In this document: piece by piece, positions 35,113-44,913 of the stretch
Numbering within the stretch: position 1 is the stretch's first letter
Layout: each line of letters starts with the position of its first letter
From: Alphaproteobacteria bacterium
Lineage (GTDB): Bacteria > Pseudomonadota > Alphaproteobacteria > M2410
NCBI GenBank assembly: GCA_030614785.1
Contig: JAUWTJ010000017.1
Span: 1-57,849 of the forward strand
Direction: 5' to 3'
DNA length: 57,849 bases
The notes under the pieces: generated by a model
What the model was told of the DNA's origin: nothing
What the model saw: only the letters and a program-made list of their open reading frames with translations
The model's database searches: none
Program-made: the position numbers and the translations under genes

Positions 35113-37917
35113 ATGAGTAGTAAAATTCTGATGAGACGTCTGTCCATGAGCTGTGCTGCGATCGTTGTCGCGCTTGGCATGACGGGCGTGCCTGCGGGGC
35201 AGGCTGAAGCTGCGGTGAGTGAAAAGTCTGTTCGCTTTTATGACAAGGCTCAGGATCATGTGAAAAAGGGCGATCTCAATGCGGCTGTGATTCAGCTCAA
35301 GAATGCCATTCGCTCGGACGCCAATAATGTCGATGCGAGGGTTCAACTGGCATCGATCTATCTTGCTCAGGGCCATCCGGAAGGGGCCGAAAAAGAATTC
35401 AAGGCGGCGCGGGCTCGTGGCTATGACTCGGGGAAGATTGTTTCAAGTCTTGCCGAGGCCTACATCGTGCAAGGAAAGTTTCAGGACCTGCTGGATGATT
35501 TTCAGGATGAGCAGCTTGACGGTGAGCCGCAGGCCATGCTTTCGATTTATCGCGCTCAAGCCTATATTTCCCTGAAGCAATATGATGAAGCTGAAAAGGC
35601 GCTTGAGGGCGCGCGGGCAATCGACCCTGATATGCCCGAGATTTATATGGTGAGCAGCTGGCTCAGGCGCACAGCAGGCGATCTGGCCGGCGCCGAGGCT
35701 CTGGTTGATGTTGTTCTCAAAGCGACCCCTGACAGTCTTGATGCTCTGATGCAAAAGGCCGACCTGCGACGCATTGCAACGGATAACGAGGGTGCGGTCG
35801 AGTTTGCGACAAAGGCACTTGAGCAAAACCAGTTTCGAAGGGCGCCGCGGGTAACCCGCGGCATGGCTTATGCAGCTCTGGGGCAATTCGACAATGTCCT
35901 GAGCGATGCAGAGGTTCTTCTGGAGCGCGATGAACATGACCCGATCGGGGCTTTCCTGAAGGCCTGGGGCTATGCGCAGAAGGGCGAAGTTGAAACTGCA
36001 CTGGCGGCGCTGGCGCTGGGCCAGGGCCTGGAAAACTTTCAGCCCGCTCAATATCTTGGCGCGGCGCTTCATTTGAGATCCGGGGCGCTGCAACAGGCCC
36101 GTGTAGAAAGTGACAGAGACCTGTCAGTGAGCCCGAGCAACAAACAGGCGCTTATTACATCAAGCGCCATCTACTATCAGGCCGGTGACTACCAGGCCTC
36201 GGCAGACGTGCTGGAGCCGCTCTATCAGGCCGACCCTCAGGACGTGCGGGTTGTGACCCTGCTGGCCTATGCCTATGAGAAAACAGGCGATCAGGGCAAG
36301 GCTGCAGCGCTGTTTGATGAAGCGATTAATCTGGGAAGCGGGGACGAAGACCTTCAGCTTCGTGCCGCTCAGGCCAAAATCGGCTCCGGTGATCTTGAAA
36401 GCGGAATGGCTGATTTGATTTCCCTGACGGGTTCCGAGAGCGGAGGCGACCGCGCGGCAACGTTGCTTTTCCTGACCCAGTTGCGGGCAAAGGATTTTGA
36501 TGGGGCCGCCAGTGCTCTTGACCGTCTTGAGACGCTCAAGGGCAGGTCCGCAGAGACTGAAAATTTCCGGGCGTCTCTGGCGCTCGCAAGGGGCGATGTT
36601 GCTACGGCTGAAGCGCATCTCAAGAGCTCGCTTGCTTTGCAAAACGATTATCAGGCCGCGCGTCTCAATCTGGCGCGACTATATCGTACCCGGAAAGATC
36701 CCGGTGGTGCGGCGGCAGAGTATGAAAAGCTGCTGCAGCAGCAACCGGGATACCTGGCGGCTGTTACCGGACTTGTCGAGATGGCGCTCGAGCGGCAGGA
36801 CGAAAAGGAAATTGTTCGTCTTGTGAATCTGGCGGTCAAGGAAAACCCGGAGAATGAGAAGGCTCACCTGCTGAAGGTTCAGCAACTTATCTCTCTTGGG
36901 CGCAAGGACAAGGCGCTCACGGCGGCCCGTAATTTCGTTGCCGCGCTGCCGGAAAGTCCGGCGGCCTATGATGCGCTTGCTCGCGGGCAAATGGTTTCGG
37001 GCGACGTGACCTCAGCCATCGTGACCTATCGGCAGCTCGTTGCCCGCGTGCCGGACAATGCTGTGGCGCACTTCCGGCTGGCGCAGGTGCTGATCGCCAA
37101 TGGAGATCATACCGATGCGATGTTTGCTCTTGAGAAGACCCTTGCGCTGGATCCGTCCAGTAACGAGGCGAGGCAGCAACGCATTGATATGGAGCAGAAA
37201 GTCCACGGAGACGAGCGTGCTCGGGTTATGGCGCGTAAACTCTTTGCAGAGGCGCCGGATACATCAGACCGTTCGCTTGGTCTTGGCAAGGCTCTTATCA
37301 AGCTGGGCCGGGCTGACGAAGGTCTTGAACTTATCGTCACGACCTTTGAAGACGTGGGAGGCGGCAAAGAGCTTGTCGCCCTTTATCAAGCCTATGACCT
37401 GGCCAACCGACCGCTGAAAGCCATCGAAGCGATGGTGGCATGGGTTGAGGAGCATCCCGAAGCCGGGGATATTCAGCTGGTCGTGTTTTCGCGGTTTATT
37501 GGTCTTGGCTATTGGGGCGAGGCGATCCGGCATGGCGAAATGCTGCATAAGGCCAATCCGAAAAATGTTGTCATTCTGAACAACCTTGCCTGGGTCTACG
37601 AGAAAGTCGGCCGGATTGAAGAGGCAACGGCGTTTGCAAAACAGGCGACTGATTCTGCGCCCGGGGTGGCTGAAATTGCCGACACCTATGGGTGGATCCT
37701 GTTTGAGCACGGTGATGCCGGTGAAGCCGAGGTCGTTCTTGCCGAGGCCGCCGGAGTGGCACCGGAGAATCGGATAGTTCAATTCCACCATGCCGCCGCG
37801 CTGGCAAAGATCGGCCGAAAGGCGGCCGCAGTGGCCAAGCTGAAGGCCCTGCTTGCCGACGGCAGCGAATTTGATGATCGCGCGGCCGCGACAGCGCTCC
37901 TCGGCGAACTGGAATAG
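35113..37917 (+). CDS. prsT: PEP-CTERM system TPR-repeat protein PrsT
   Basis: A 934-residue secreted or periplasmic repeat protein. A signal peptide (about residues 1-35, ending in QAEAA) precedes a chain of about 20 tetratricopeptide-type helix pairs with recurring A-x3-L-x6-P patterns throughout. The length and position directly after prsR match PrsT. It is thought to be a scaffold of the EPS/PEP-CTERM machinery. The ATG at 35113 follows AGGAAGAG at normal spacing, and the next gene starts five bases after its stop. Confidence 0.93.
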   Translation: MSSKILMRRLSMSCAAIVVALGMTGVPAGQAEAAVSEKSVRFYDKAQDHVKKGDLNAAVIQLKNAIRSDANNVDARVQLASIYLAQGHPEGAEKEFKAARARGYDSGKIVSSLAEAYIVQGKFQDLLDDFQDEQLDGEPQAMLSIYRAQAYISLKQYDEAEKALEGARAIDPDMPEIYMVSSWLRRTAGDLAGAEALVDVVLKATPDSLDALMQKADLRRIATDNEGAVEFATKALEQNQFRRAPRVTRGMAYAALGQFDNVLSDAEVLLERDEHDPIGAFLKAWGYAQKGEVETALAALALGQGLENFQPAQYLGAALHLRSGALQQARVESDRDLSVSPSNKQALITSSAIYYQAGDYQASADVLEPLYQADPQDVRVVTLLAYAYEKTGDQGKAAALFDEAINLGSGDEDLQLRAAQAKIGSGDLESGMADLISLTGSESGGDRAATLLFLTQLRAKDFDGAASALDRLETLKGRSAETENFRASLALARGDVATAEAHLKSSLALQNDYQAARLNLARLYRTRKDPGGAAAEYEKLLQQQPGYLAAVTGLVEMALERQDEKEIVRLVNLAVKENPENEKAHLLKVQQLISLGRKDKALTAARNFVAALPESPAAYDALARGQMVSGDVTSAIVTYRQLVARVPDNAVAHFRLAQVLIANGDHTDAMFALEKTLALDPSSNEARQQRIDMEQKVHGDERARVMARKLFAEAPDTSDRSLGLGKALIKLGRADEGLELIVTTFEDVGGGKELVALYQAYDLANRPLKAIEAMVAWVEEHPEAGDIQLVVFSRFIGLGYWGEAIRHGEMLHKANPKNVVILNNLAWVYEKVGRIEEATAFAKQATDSAPGVAEIADTYGWILFEHGDAGEAEVVLAEAAGVAPENRIVQFHHAAALAKIGRKAAAVAKLKALLADGSEFDDRAAATALLGELE

Positions 37918-37922
37918 TCAGG

Positions 37923-39035
37923 ATGCGCGTGCTTCATGTATTCCCGACTTTTGAGGTCGGGGGGCAACAGATGCGCGCCGCCGCGCTGGCCAATGGTATG
38001 GCCAGGGTGGGGGGCATGGCTAGTGAAGGCATTCACAACCTGGTCCTCTCACTGAACGGGGACATGGGGTGTGCGGAGAGGTTTTCCGATGAGGTTTCGT
38101 GGGAACCTGTTGCCGCGCCAGCTTCAGGGTCAGTGGGCCTGGTCGGGTGCATTCTTGCCGCCCGAAAGACCATAGCCGCGCTCAAGCCTGATTTGCTGCT
38201 CACCTATAATTGGGGCGCGATTGAATGGGCGGCGGCGAATTATTGGCCGTTGTGCCGTCATATTCATATTGAAGACGGCTTCGGGCGGGAAGAGGCAGAA
38301 GGGCAGATCCGGCGCCGGGTGCTATTTCGGCGGTTGGTTCTTTCGCGCCGGTCCCGTGTCGCCTTTCCCTCGCATACGCTTTATGACATTGCGCGTGATA
38401 TCTGGCGACTGCCGGAGGCACGTCTGTGCTATATCCCAAACGGGATTGACCTTGCACCGTTCGGGTCCGTGTCGCGCGAAGAAGCGCGCATGAGTTTTGC
38501 CCTGCCGCACGGCAAACCCGTCATCGGGACCCTTGCGACCCTCAGGCCGGAAAAAAATCTGGGACGTCTGCTGGAGGCCTTTCACGGCGTTTGCCAGGAC
38601 GTCGATTGCCATCTTGTTATTGCCGGCGATGGCAGCGAGCGCGCCGGCCTTGAGGCCCATGCCAGACGCCTGGGGCTGGGCGATGCGGTCAGCTTTCCCG
38701 GTTTTATCAAAGCGCCGCACACGATTTTGCCGGCGTTTGATATTTTTGCCCTGAGTTCTGACACGGAGCAGATGCCGCTCAGTATTATGGAAGCCATGGC
38801 CGCCGGTCTGCCCGTCGCCAGCCTTGATGTGGGCGATGTACGCCACATGGTGGCACAGGAGAACAGGGATTACATATCAGGCCGGGAACTTCCTGCCCTG
38901 ACGGGGTCTCTTTTGGCGCTTCTTGGCGGCTCTGTGGACCGCGCCGCTATTGGTGGTGCGAACAAAAGATTGGCAGAATATGAATTTGATGACGAAAAAA
39001 TGCTTTCATCCTGGAAGGATTTGTTTATAGACTGA
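37923..39035 (+). CDS. Glycosyltransferase family 4 in the prs operon
   Basis: A 370-residue GT-B enzyme. It starts MRVLHVFPTFEVGGQQMRAA, with the GG acceptor-side loop, continues with HIHIEDGFGREEAEGQ and YIPNGIDLAPF, and has the donor-site motifs IGTLATLRPEKNLGRLLEAF, VIAGDGSERAGLE and SSDTEQMPLSIMEAMAAGLP (E-x7-E). It belongs to GT4; a link to the XrtA-linked TIGR03088 group is possible but I cannot confirm it. It starts five bases after prsT, so it is co-transcribed with the regulatory genes. Confidence 0.9.
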   Translation: MRVLHVFPTFEVGGQQMRAAALANGMARVGGMASEGIHNLVLSLNGDMGCAERFSDEVSWEPVAAPASGSVGLVGCILAARKTIAALKPDLLLTYNWGAIEWAAANYWPLCRHIHIEDGFGREEAEGQIRRRVLFRRLVLSRRSRVAFPSHTLYDIARDIWRLPEARLCYIPNGIDLAPFGSVSREEARMSFALPHGKPVIGTLATLRPEKNLGRLLEAFHGVCQDVDCHLVIAGDGSERAGLEAHARRLGLGDAVSFPGFIKAPHTILPAFDIFALSSDTEQMPLSIMEAMAAGLPVASLDVGDVRHMVAQENRDYISGRELPALTGSLLALLGGSVDRAAIGGANKRLAEYEFDDEKMLSSWKDLFID

Positions 39036-39321
39036 CACATTCCAGTCCGCTGGATGTCGGTCGCAGGTTCGTTTTTCATTTTTTTGGTGGGATAGATTTT
39101 ACATCTTTCACCCAACTGTCTGACAGCATGGCCTTTTTTCGGCCTGGTCAAACCTGGCGAAAAACTTACTCAAAATTTGCGAATTGGACTCACAGAAATT
39201 TAAATCGCGGCAGGTAGTCTTTTGCCATAACAAGGCGAAAGTCTGTTGATAGTTTACATAATTCGCTACCCCCTTTCACGGTCTGTTGTGGGTCGGGGCC
39301 CGAATTCAGGAGTTTGTACAC
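39036..39321. promoter_or_regulatory. Promoter region of the RTX gene
   Basis: A 286-bp AT-rich spacer without a gene. GGCC-TTTTTTC-GGCC near 39130-39144 could be a weak terminator for the prs run. TGGCGA-AAAAC-TTACT at 39155-39170 resembles a sigma-54 box with correct GG and spacing but AC at -12. It lies about 150 bp upstream of the RTX start. CAGGAG at 39306-39311 is the ribosome site of the RTX gene. Confidence 0.35.
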
Positions 39322-42300
39322 ATGGCACCAGGACGACAAAATTTCAGGAATTTCGAAAACGAATTTTCCACGGAGTCTCGATCAGACGAGATGATTTCAA
39401 AGCGTTCGTTCGCCGGCACCGTCGATGTAGAGACTGTGCAAGGATCTGTCGACGAGACTGGCGGGCATGAGAACGGCGCGTCAGGACATGTCACAGTGCC
39501 ATGGGGTCTTGGCGGGAGCTTTGGCGGCCTCAATGGGTTCCTCAACTTTGGTTCTTATGGCGGCTCATTCCGGAATTTCGCCAATTTTGAATTCGGGGAT
39601 TTTGTCTTCGACCTGCCCTTCACCTTAACGCCCTCCGTCTTGACACCGGATGCGCAGACGCCTGCACGGGCGGGTCTTGGCAGCATCAACTATGAATATA
39701 CCGGCGACATTGGCGTGCTTCAAACAGACCTGTTGACGCGGGACCTCTCGGCGGAAGGCGGTTTGCAAGCGGCTCTTGATCACACGGATGTCTACCATTT
39801 GACCAATGACGGCGCGGCGTCTCCCAGCGGGACCGGGCTGAGCGACACGGTTGTCGGCGGCACCGGCAATGACACTATTTTTGGTATGTCCGGAAATGAT
39901 GTCGTCCTTGGCGGCGCTGGCCAGGATACGCTTTACGGCAACAACGGCGATGACATGATTTACGGCGACGGTGGCAATGATACGCTGTCCGGTGACGCCG
40001 GTGCTGACACGCTTGTTGGCGGGACAGGAACCAACGCTCTTGACGGCGGCACCGGCGTTGACACGGCGGTCTATGAAGGCTCCTACCTGGATTATGTGAT
40101 CAGTTTTTCCGGCTCCGAGGTCACTGTGAAGTCGCCCGACGGGACCACTGTCAATGACAGCCTCACCGGGATCGAAAGGATCCGCTTTGGATCTGATCTT
40201 TACAGCGTCGAGGCGCTGCAGAGCGCGAGCGCTGCCGGCACTGTTCCGGACCCTCTGGATATAGCCGATACGCCGACCATGAGCCTTCCTGGCACCATCA
40301 CGGCGGCTTTTCCCAACGGCACCGACACTTTGCGGGTCCCTCTCGACATTTCCGCGGCTTTGACCGACACTGACGGGTCGGAGACCCTGCATGTGCGCGT
40401 CAGCGGTCTGCCGACAGGTGCAACCTTGAGCGCCGGCGCCGCCCAGAGCGACGGCAGCTGGCTCTTGAGCGCAGGAGACATTGCCGGCGTGACCATTGAT
40501 CTGCCACCGAGTGTTGCGAGCGACTTCCAGCTGGCGATTGTTGCCGAAGCGCAAGAGAGCGCCGATGGCTCGATTGCCGTGGTTGACGGTGTTGTGACGG
40601 TTGATGTCGTGGCCTGGGCCGGGACTGCGCCGAGTTCGGTGGGAACGTCCGTCACACCGACGACGGACCTTTCCGGTCAGGTGACGATTGGGACGTTTTT
40701 GCAGGCGAATGACCCCGGAGAGATTGTCGGTTTGCGGCTGGAAAATAATTCAACAGCGAATGCGGCCGCCGACCTTTCGACTTTCGGTCATGTTTTCGTG
40801 CAAGGCGATGTGCCAGCGGGTACCTCAATCAGCGCGGTCATTAATGGCTCGTCCTACGATGTTCAGATGAATGTCAAGGCGACCTACGATGATGGATCTG
40901 TGAAACATGCGATCCTGACGATGGCCACGCCAGCCCTGGCTGCCGGCGCGAGCGCCGATGTCATGCTGGTTTCCGGCGCCGGTGCCGCCGGCGCGGCGCT
41001 TTCGGCCAATGACATTCTCAGCTCGGGGTATGATTTTGTCGCGGAAGTGACAATGCACAACGATGATGGCAGCACAACAACGCATGTTGTTAACGCGGCC
41101 GATGCGCTGGCGGCGGCGATTGCAGATGGCTCAATCGAGCCCTGGATTGAGGGCAGTCTCGCGTCGGAGTATTCCGTAGAGGTCATGTTGAATGATCACC
41201 TCAAGATGAAGTTCGATATTCGTATCTTTGCTGATGGAGATATTCGGACGGACTTCCAGATGGCGACAGAGTCGACCTATGTGGCGGGTATCCAGACCTA
41301 TAATTATGATATCGATCTCAAGGTCGATGGGCTCTCGGTCTTTTCAGAGGCGGCCATCGCCCATCATCGCAACGCCAACTGGCACACGCAGCTTTGGTCA
41401 GGCGATGAGCCGGCTATCTTTACGGCCTTTGATACAGACTATATGGCGGAAACCGGCGCGATCCCGCATTATGATACCAGCCTGGGTGTCAAGGGATCAG
41501 TAATTGAAAAAAGCCTCGCAACAGCGACGGCGGATGCCGGGCCAATGGCGACAGCCGGCATTGAAACCTCGATGCCAACGACGGGTGGACGGGAGGATAT
41601 TGGGTTGTTGCCGACTTGGACGGCGCAGTATCTGGTCAGTCAGAACCAGGATGCCTTTGACTCCATGGTAGCCAAGGCTGATGCCGGCGGCAGTATTCCG
41701 TGGCATTTTGTTGATGAGGCGACCGGGACCTATGTCAGTGTATTTGATCATCCGGAATTGTGGATTGATTCGCGTCAGACCTCGGGCACGGATGCACTGG
41801 CTGATCCCATTGGAGATCTCCAGACTGAAACCGGATGGATTCCGGACCGCGCCCATCAACCCTCACTCAGTTACATACCATATCTCGTTACGGGTGATCG
41901 GTATCATCTGGAGAACCAGTTGGCTCAGGCAGCTTTCACAATTGCCAGTGTGTCCAATGGCCTTCGCGATCAGGGTACAGGTGTTCTGGTGCTTGACAGT
42001 GACGCCTATCAGCAATTACGTGGGAGTGCGTGGACGCTTCGTACGCTGACGGAAACTACCTTTGTCATTCCTGATGGTCATTTGCTGGAGAGTTATCTGG
42101 AAGATGTGACGACATTTAGTCTGAACTATATGCTCACCAAGTACCTGACCAATGACTTCTTTGGGAGCTCGGGCGCTATCGAGGGCTTCTTTGACGACAA
42201 CCACTTCAACAACATTGGCGATCAGAGGACCGGCCTCTACATGCAAGACTTCTTTGTAAGCTCTTTGGTTCTCGCAAATGAGAGAGGTTACGGCGACGCG

Positions 42301-43188
42301 GCTGATCTGGCCGCATGGGCCCAGAACTTCATGGCCGGACGCTTCCTGAATACTGACAATGGCTACAGCGCCGACTATGGCGGGGGTTACTACCTCTATC
42401 CCTATAATCAGGATACAAATGATCTGGCCACGACTTGGGAACAATTGTTCATCAATACCTACGGCATAGATGCCCCTGCGCTGGGCGAGATCGCCGGCAA
42501 TCCCAAATCAACAGGCGGGATCATCGCTTACTCCAAAATGGCATTGACCAGCCTGATCAACACCACCGGCGATGCGGATCCGATCGAAGCCTACGGCTTT
42601 GTCATGGCAGAATCTTTTGACACAAATGCTTTTAATCCGGACAATAACAAGAGTTACTATGCCAACCCGACGTTCTTCGGCATGGCAAAGATGTCCGATG
42701 GCAGTTATCTTTCGATAGGCCAGATGAAATTTGGCGGGTCCGTTGATGGTAACAGCGGCAATGAACTGCTCTACGGGTCTGACTTGAATGACATCATCAG
42801 TGGCAACGGCGGCATTGACTGGATTTTCGGTGCCGAAGGTAACGATACCCTGACTGGCGGTTCCGGAGACGATTTTCTGTTTGGTGGCGCGGGCTCTGAT
42901 ATCCTTACAGGCGGCGCCGGAGACGATTATCTCAAGGGCAATGCCGGGGCCGATACATTTGTGTTCCAGTCAGGGGACACGGGTACTGACACGATCGGTG
43001 ACTTTGATGCAGGCCAGGATACCTTGATGCTGTCAGCCGGTCTGATGTCCGGTTCTGTCGCAGACTTGATTGCTGGCGCCTACGCGCAGGACGGCGGGGT
43101 TGTCCTTGACTTCGGTGCCTTGCAGATATTCCTCGACGGTGTCTCGCTGGCGAGCCTGTCAACGCTGGATATTGTGGTCGGCGGGTAA
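39322..43188 (+). CDS. Large RTX protein with adhesin-like and polysaccharide-lyase-like modules
   Basis: A 1288-residue acidic protein without a signal peptide, as expected for type I secretion. Residues about 60-110 are Gly/Asn/Phe-rich (GGLNGFLNFGSYGGSF). A first block of calcium-binding nonapeptides (GGTGNDTIFG and following) lies at 177-253. A cadherin/BapA-like module (LDISAALTDTDGSETL) spans about 312-433. The large middle part (about 450-1110) begins with FGHVFVQGDVPAG and KATYDDGSVKHAI, resembling PcRGLX/YetA-type lyases, and continues as a helical segment that could be an alpha/alpha toroid. A second RTX block lies at about 1143-1215, before the short hydrophobic C-terminal secretion signal. 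The start is the ATG at 39322, nine bases after AGGAG. Enzyme activity is inference; RTX export is well supported. Confidence 0.88.
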   Translation: MAPGRQNFRNFENEFSTESRSDEMISKRSFAGTVDVETVQGSVDETGGHENGASGHVTVPWGLGGSFGGLNGFLNFGSYGGSFRNFANFEFGDFVFDLPFTLTPSVLTPDAQTPARAGLGSINYEYTGDIGVLQTDLLTRDLSAEGGLQAALDHTDVYHLTNDGAASPSGTGLSDTVVGGTGNDTIFGMSGNDVVLGGAGQDTLYGNNGDDMIYGDGGNDTLSGDAGADTLVGGTGTNALDGGTGVDTAVYEGSYLDYVISFSGSEVTVKSPDGTTVNDSLTGIERIRFGSDLYSVEALQSASAAGTVPDPLDIADTPTMSLPGTITAAFPNGTDTLRVPLDISAALTDTDGSETLHVRVSGLPTGATLSAGAAQSDGSWLLSAGDIAGVTIDLPPSVASDFQLAIVAEAQESADGSIAVVDGVVTVDVVAWAGTAPSSVGTSVTPTTDLSGQVTIGTFLQANDPGEIVGLRLENNSTANAAADLSTFGHVFVQGDVPAGTSISAVINGSSYDVQMNVKATYDDGSVKHAILTMATPALAAGASADVMLVSGAGAAGAALSANDILSSGYDFVAEVTMHNDDGSTTTHVVNAADALAAAIADGSIEPWIEGSLASEYSVEVMLNDHLKMKFDIRIFADGDIRTDFQMATESTYVAGIQTYNYDIDLKVDGLSVFSEAAIAHHRNANWHTQLWSGDEPAIFTAFDTDYMAETGAIPHYDTSLGVKGSVIEKSLATATADAGPMATAGIETSMPTTGGREDIGLLPTWTAQYLVSQNQDAFDSMVAKADAGGSIPWHFVDEATGTYVSVFDHPELWIDSRQTSGTDALADPIGDLQTETGWIPDRAHQPSLSYIPYLVTGDRYHLENQLAQAAFTIASVSNGLRDQGTGVLVLDSDAYQQLRGSAWTLRTLTETTFVIPDGHLLESYLEDVTTFSLNYMLTKYLTNDFFGSSGAIEGFFDDNHFNNIGDQRTGLYMQDFFVSSLVLANERGYGDAADLAAWAQNFMAGRFLNTDNGYSADYGGGYYLYPYNQDTNDLATTWEQLFINTYGIDAPALGEIAGNPKSTGGIIAYSKMALTSLINTTGDADPIEAYGFVMAESFDTNAFNPDNNKSYYANPTFFGMAKMSDGSYLSIGQMKFGGSVDGNSGNELLYGSDLNDIISGNGGIDWIFGAEGNDTLTGGSGDDFLFGGAGSDILTGGAGDDYLKGNAGADTFVFQSGDTGTDTIGDFDAGQDTLMLSAGLMSGSVADLIAGAYAQDGGVVLDFGALQIFLDGVSLASLSTLDIVVGG

Positions 43189-43338
43189 GGCGGCTTGATC
43201 GCGGAGCAGGATCAGGGTGTCAATCGGGATTGTGTCTTATTGCCATCGAACCGGATTGACCGGCATCCCAGGCAGTCTCGCTCGAGGCCGCCTCCACATG
43301 TCCCTGTTTGGTCTCTGATTGACGCAAACCATTGCCGG

Positions 43339-44634
43339 TCATTCGCTTCTGGTTCGAAGGATGTATTGTTGCAGCGCGATGGTCATCGCAACAAAGTAAT
43401 AGAGGAATGGCTGGAAGGCGATCCCGATAAAGGCGCCGCCTGTTGCAAAGACACAAACTGCCATTAGCATTGCTGTAGCCAAAGACTTTTGCCATGGCTG
43501 TTGTCTGTCGCCCGCTCTCATCGACATCAGGCGTAGAAGGGTGAGTCCCAGGATGGTGAGATAAATGAAGAGGCCGACAAAGCCGTGTTCGCCGAGAACC
43601 TCAAAATAGATACTGTGAAACGCCTTGCCGGATTGCTCTCGTATGCGAACCTTTCCCCTGGATGGCCGGTTGTCAGCCCCCGATTGCTGTGTTTCGATGG
43701 TGATGTTGTTGATACGATAGACTTCAAATCCCCCGCCAAGGGGGTTTTCTTTTGCATAGTTATAAGTCCAGCCCCATGCCGCCAGGCGGCCCACGGCTGA
43801 ACTGTCACCCTCATAATCGACTGTTGTCAGCATCCGGTCTTTCCATTGCTGGGGAGCCAGATTGAGTAGCATCAATGAGGCTACCGTGATGCCCAGGAAA
43901 TAACGGACCCGGTGCTTGAGAAAAACAAGGGTCACCAGGCCAAGGGCTGCCAGGGCGATGATACCAGTCCTCGCAGACGTCCCAACCACGGCAAAAATTA
44001 CCATGACCGACAAGCCGGCGAATAACACGTCGGTTGCGCGCCCTGGCTTGAAAATGAGGGAATGCTTTCTGAAGTGAAGCATGACAGGAATGAGCATTAC
44101 TGATACCAAGGCTAGGGTGCTGCTCTCCGCAAGACCCATGTTTCCCTGTATCAAGCCACCCAGACTTTGATAGCCTCCTCCTCCGAGAGCCGTCTTGGCA
44201 CCTGCCGTAAGAAAAAAGCTGGACGTTGAAAAAACGACGATCAGGAAAAACGCCTCGATTTGAATCCGAGTTCGGAACAAAAATGGCATGAAGGCTGCAA
44301 AGGTAATGCTCTTGAAGGCCCAGTTCCATTTGATCCAGGCGTTTTCAGGGACTTCCGCCCAGGTGGTTGTCAGGGTTACCCACAGAGCCCATACAATAAG
44401 CAAAACATGCAGGAATGTCATTTTCGGCGGATGTTTTCGATCAAGAAGCAGATAGAGGCTAATGGTCGTGACGGCCATGATCTGAGAAATGGGTTGGCCA
44501 TTGATAATTGAGTAGGCCAATCTTTGAGGTGTGACCATATCGATCCAAAGGTATCCCAGGCCCGCTGCGAAAGGCGCGACAAAGCCGTAGAAAAGGAATA
44601 TTGAAAAGACCCCCAAAAGGAAAATTGACCTCAT
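43339..44634 (-). CDS. O-antigen-ligase-like protein, exosortase A-associated (TIGR03097 type)
   Basis: A 431-residue polytopic protein with about 11 hydrophobic helices. The N-terminal FYGFVAPFAAGLGYLWIDMVTPQRLAY region is the DUF5935 head of the exosortase-A ligase group. A large periplasmic loop (about residues 265-345) with GRLAAWGWTYNYAKENPLGGGFE and FHSIYFEVLGEHGFVGL is the Wzy_C ligase/polymerase core, with the conserved His. It is presumed to polymerise or ligate glycan repeat units in the periplasm. Its ATG at 44634 overlaps the stop of the upstream microprotein gene in ATGA. Confidence 0.92.
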   Translation of the reverse strand: MRSIFLLGVFSIFLFYGFVAPFAAGLGYLWIDMVTPQRLAYSIINGQPISQIMAVTTISLYLLLDRKHPPKMTFLHVLLIVWALWVTLTTTWAEVPENAWIKWNWAFKSITFAAFMPFLFRTRIQIEAFFLIVVFSTSSFFLTAGAKTALGGGGYQSLGGLIQGNMGLAESSTLALVSVMLIPVMLHFRKHSLIFKPGRATDVLFAGLSVMVIFAVVGTSARTGIIALAALGLVTLVFLKHRVRYFLGITVASLMLLNLAPQQWKDRMLTTVDYEGDSSAVGRLAAWGWTYNYAKENPLGGGFEVYRINNITIETQQSGADNRPSRGKVRIREQSGKAFHSIYFEVLGEHGFVGLFIYLTILGLTLLRLMSMRAGDRQQPWQKSLATAMLMAVCVFATGGAFIGIAFQPFLYYFVAMTIALQQYILRTRSE

Positions 44635-44792
44635 TTCGGCGACCTCTCAGGGCTGCGATCCTTTGGTGGTTGCGAATCCTTGTTGTCGTCCGCTTCTTTG
44701 AACCAGGGGGCACGCTGATCAAGCTTTACAGCGTGGAACACGGTGTACAAAATGAGTGCGTGGGAAATCAAAATTGCAATCGTGTCAACCAT
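44631..44792 (-). CDS. Putative membrane microprotein translationally coupled to the O-ligase
   Basis: A 53-residue reading frame. It has an N-terminal transmembrane segment (IAILISHALILYTVFHAV, about residues 5-22), then QRAPWFKEAD and a polar Lys/Asp/Pro/Arg tail. The start is the ATG at 44792, with GGA about nine bases upstream. The stop TGA lies in the ATGA overlap with the ligase start at 44634, the same coupling used by other gene pairs in this locus. I do not recognise a family. The overlap, the membrane segment and the lack of any other content in this spacer support a real gene. It could be a small subunit of the ligase or polymerase complex. Confidence 0.65.
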   Translation of the reverse strand: MVDTIAILISHALILYTVFHAVKLDQRAPWFKEADDNKDSQPPKDRSPERSPK

Positions 44793-44913
44793 TAATAAGA
44801 TCCATTCAAAGAATGAGGGGTCCTGCTCCGACCACGGCGGCAGTGTGAGAAATAAGGCGAAACAAAAGTGGATGTTTCCTCTTGCTGCTGGAAGGTTTCA
44901 CATTTCGCGAGAT

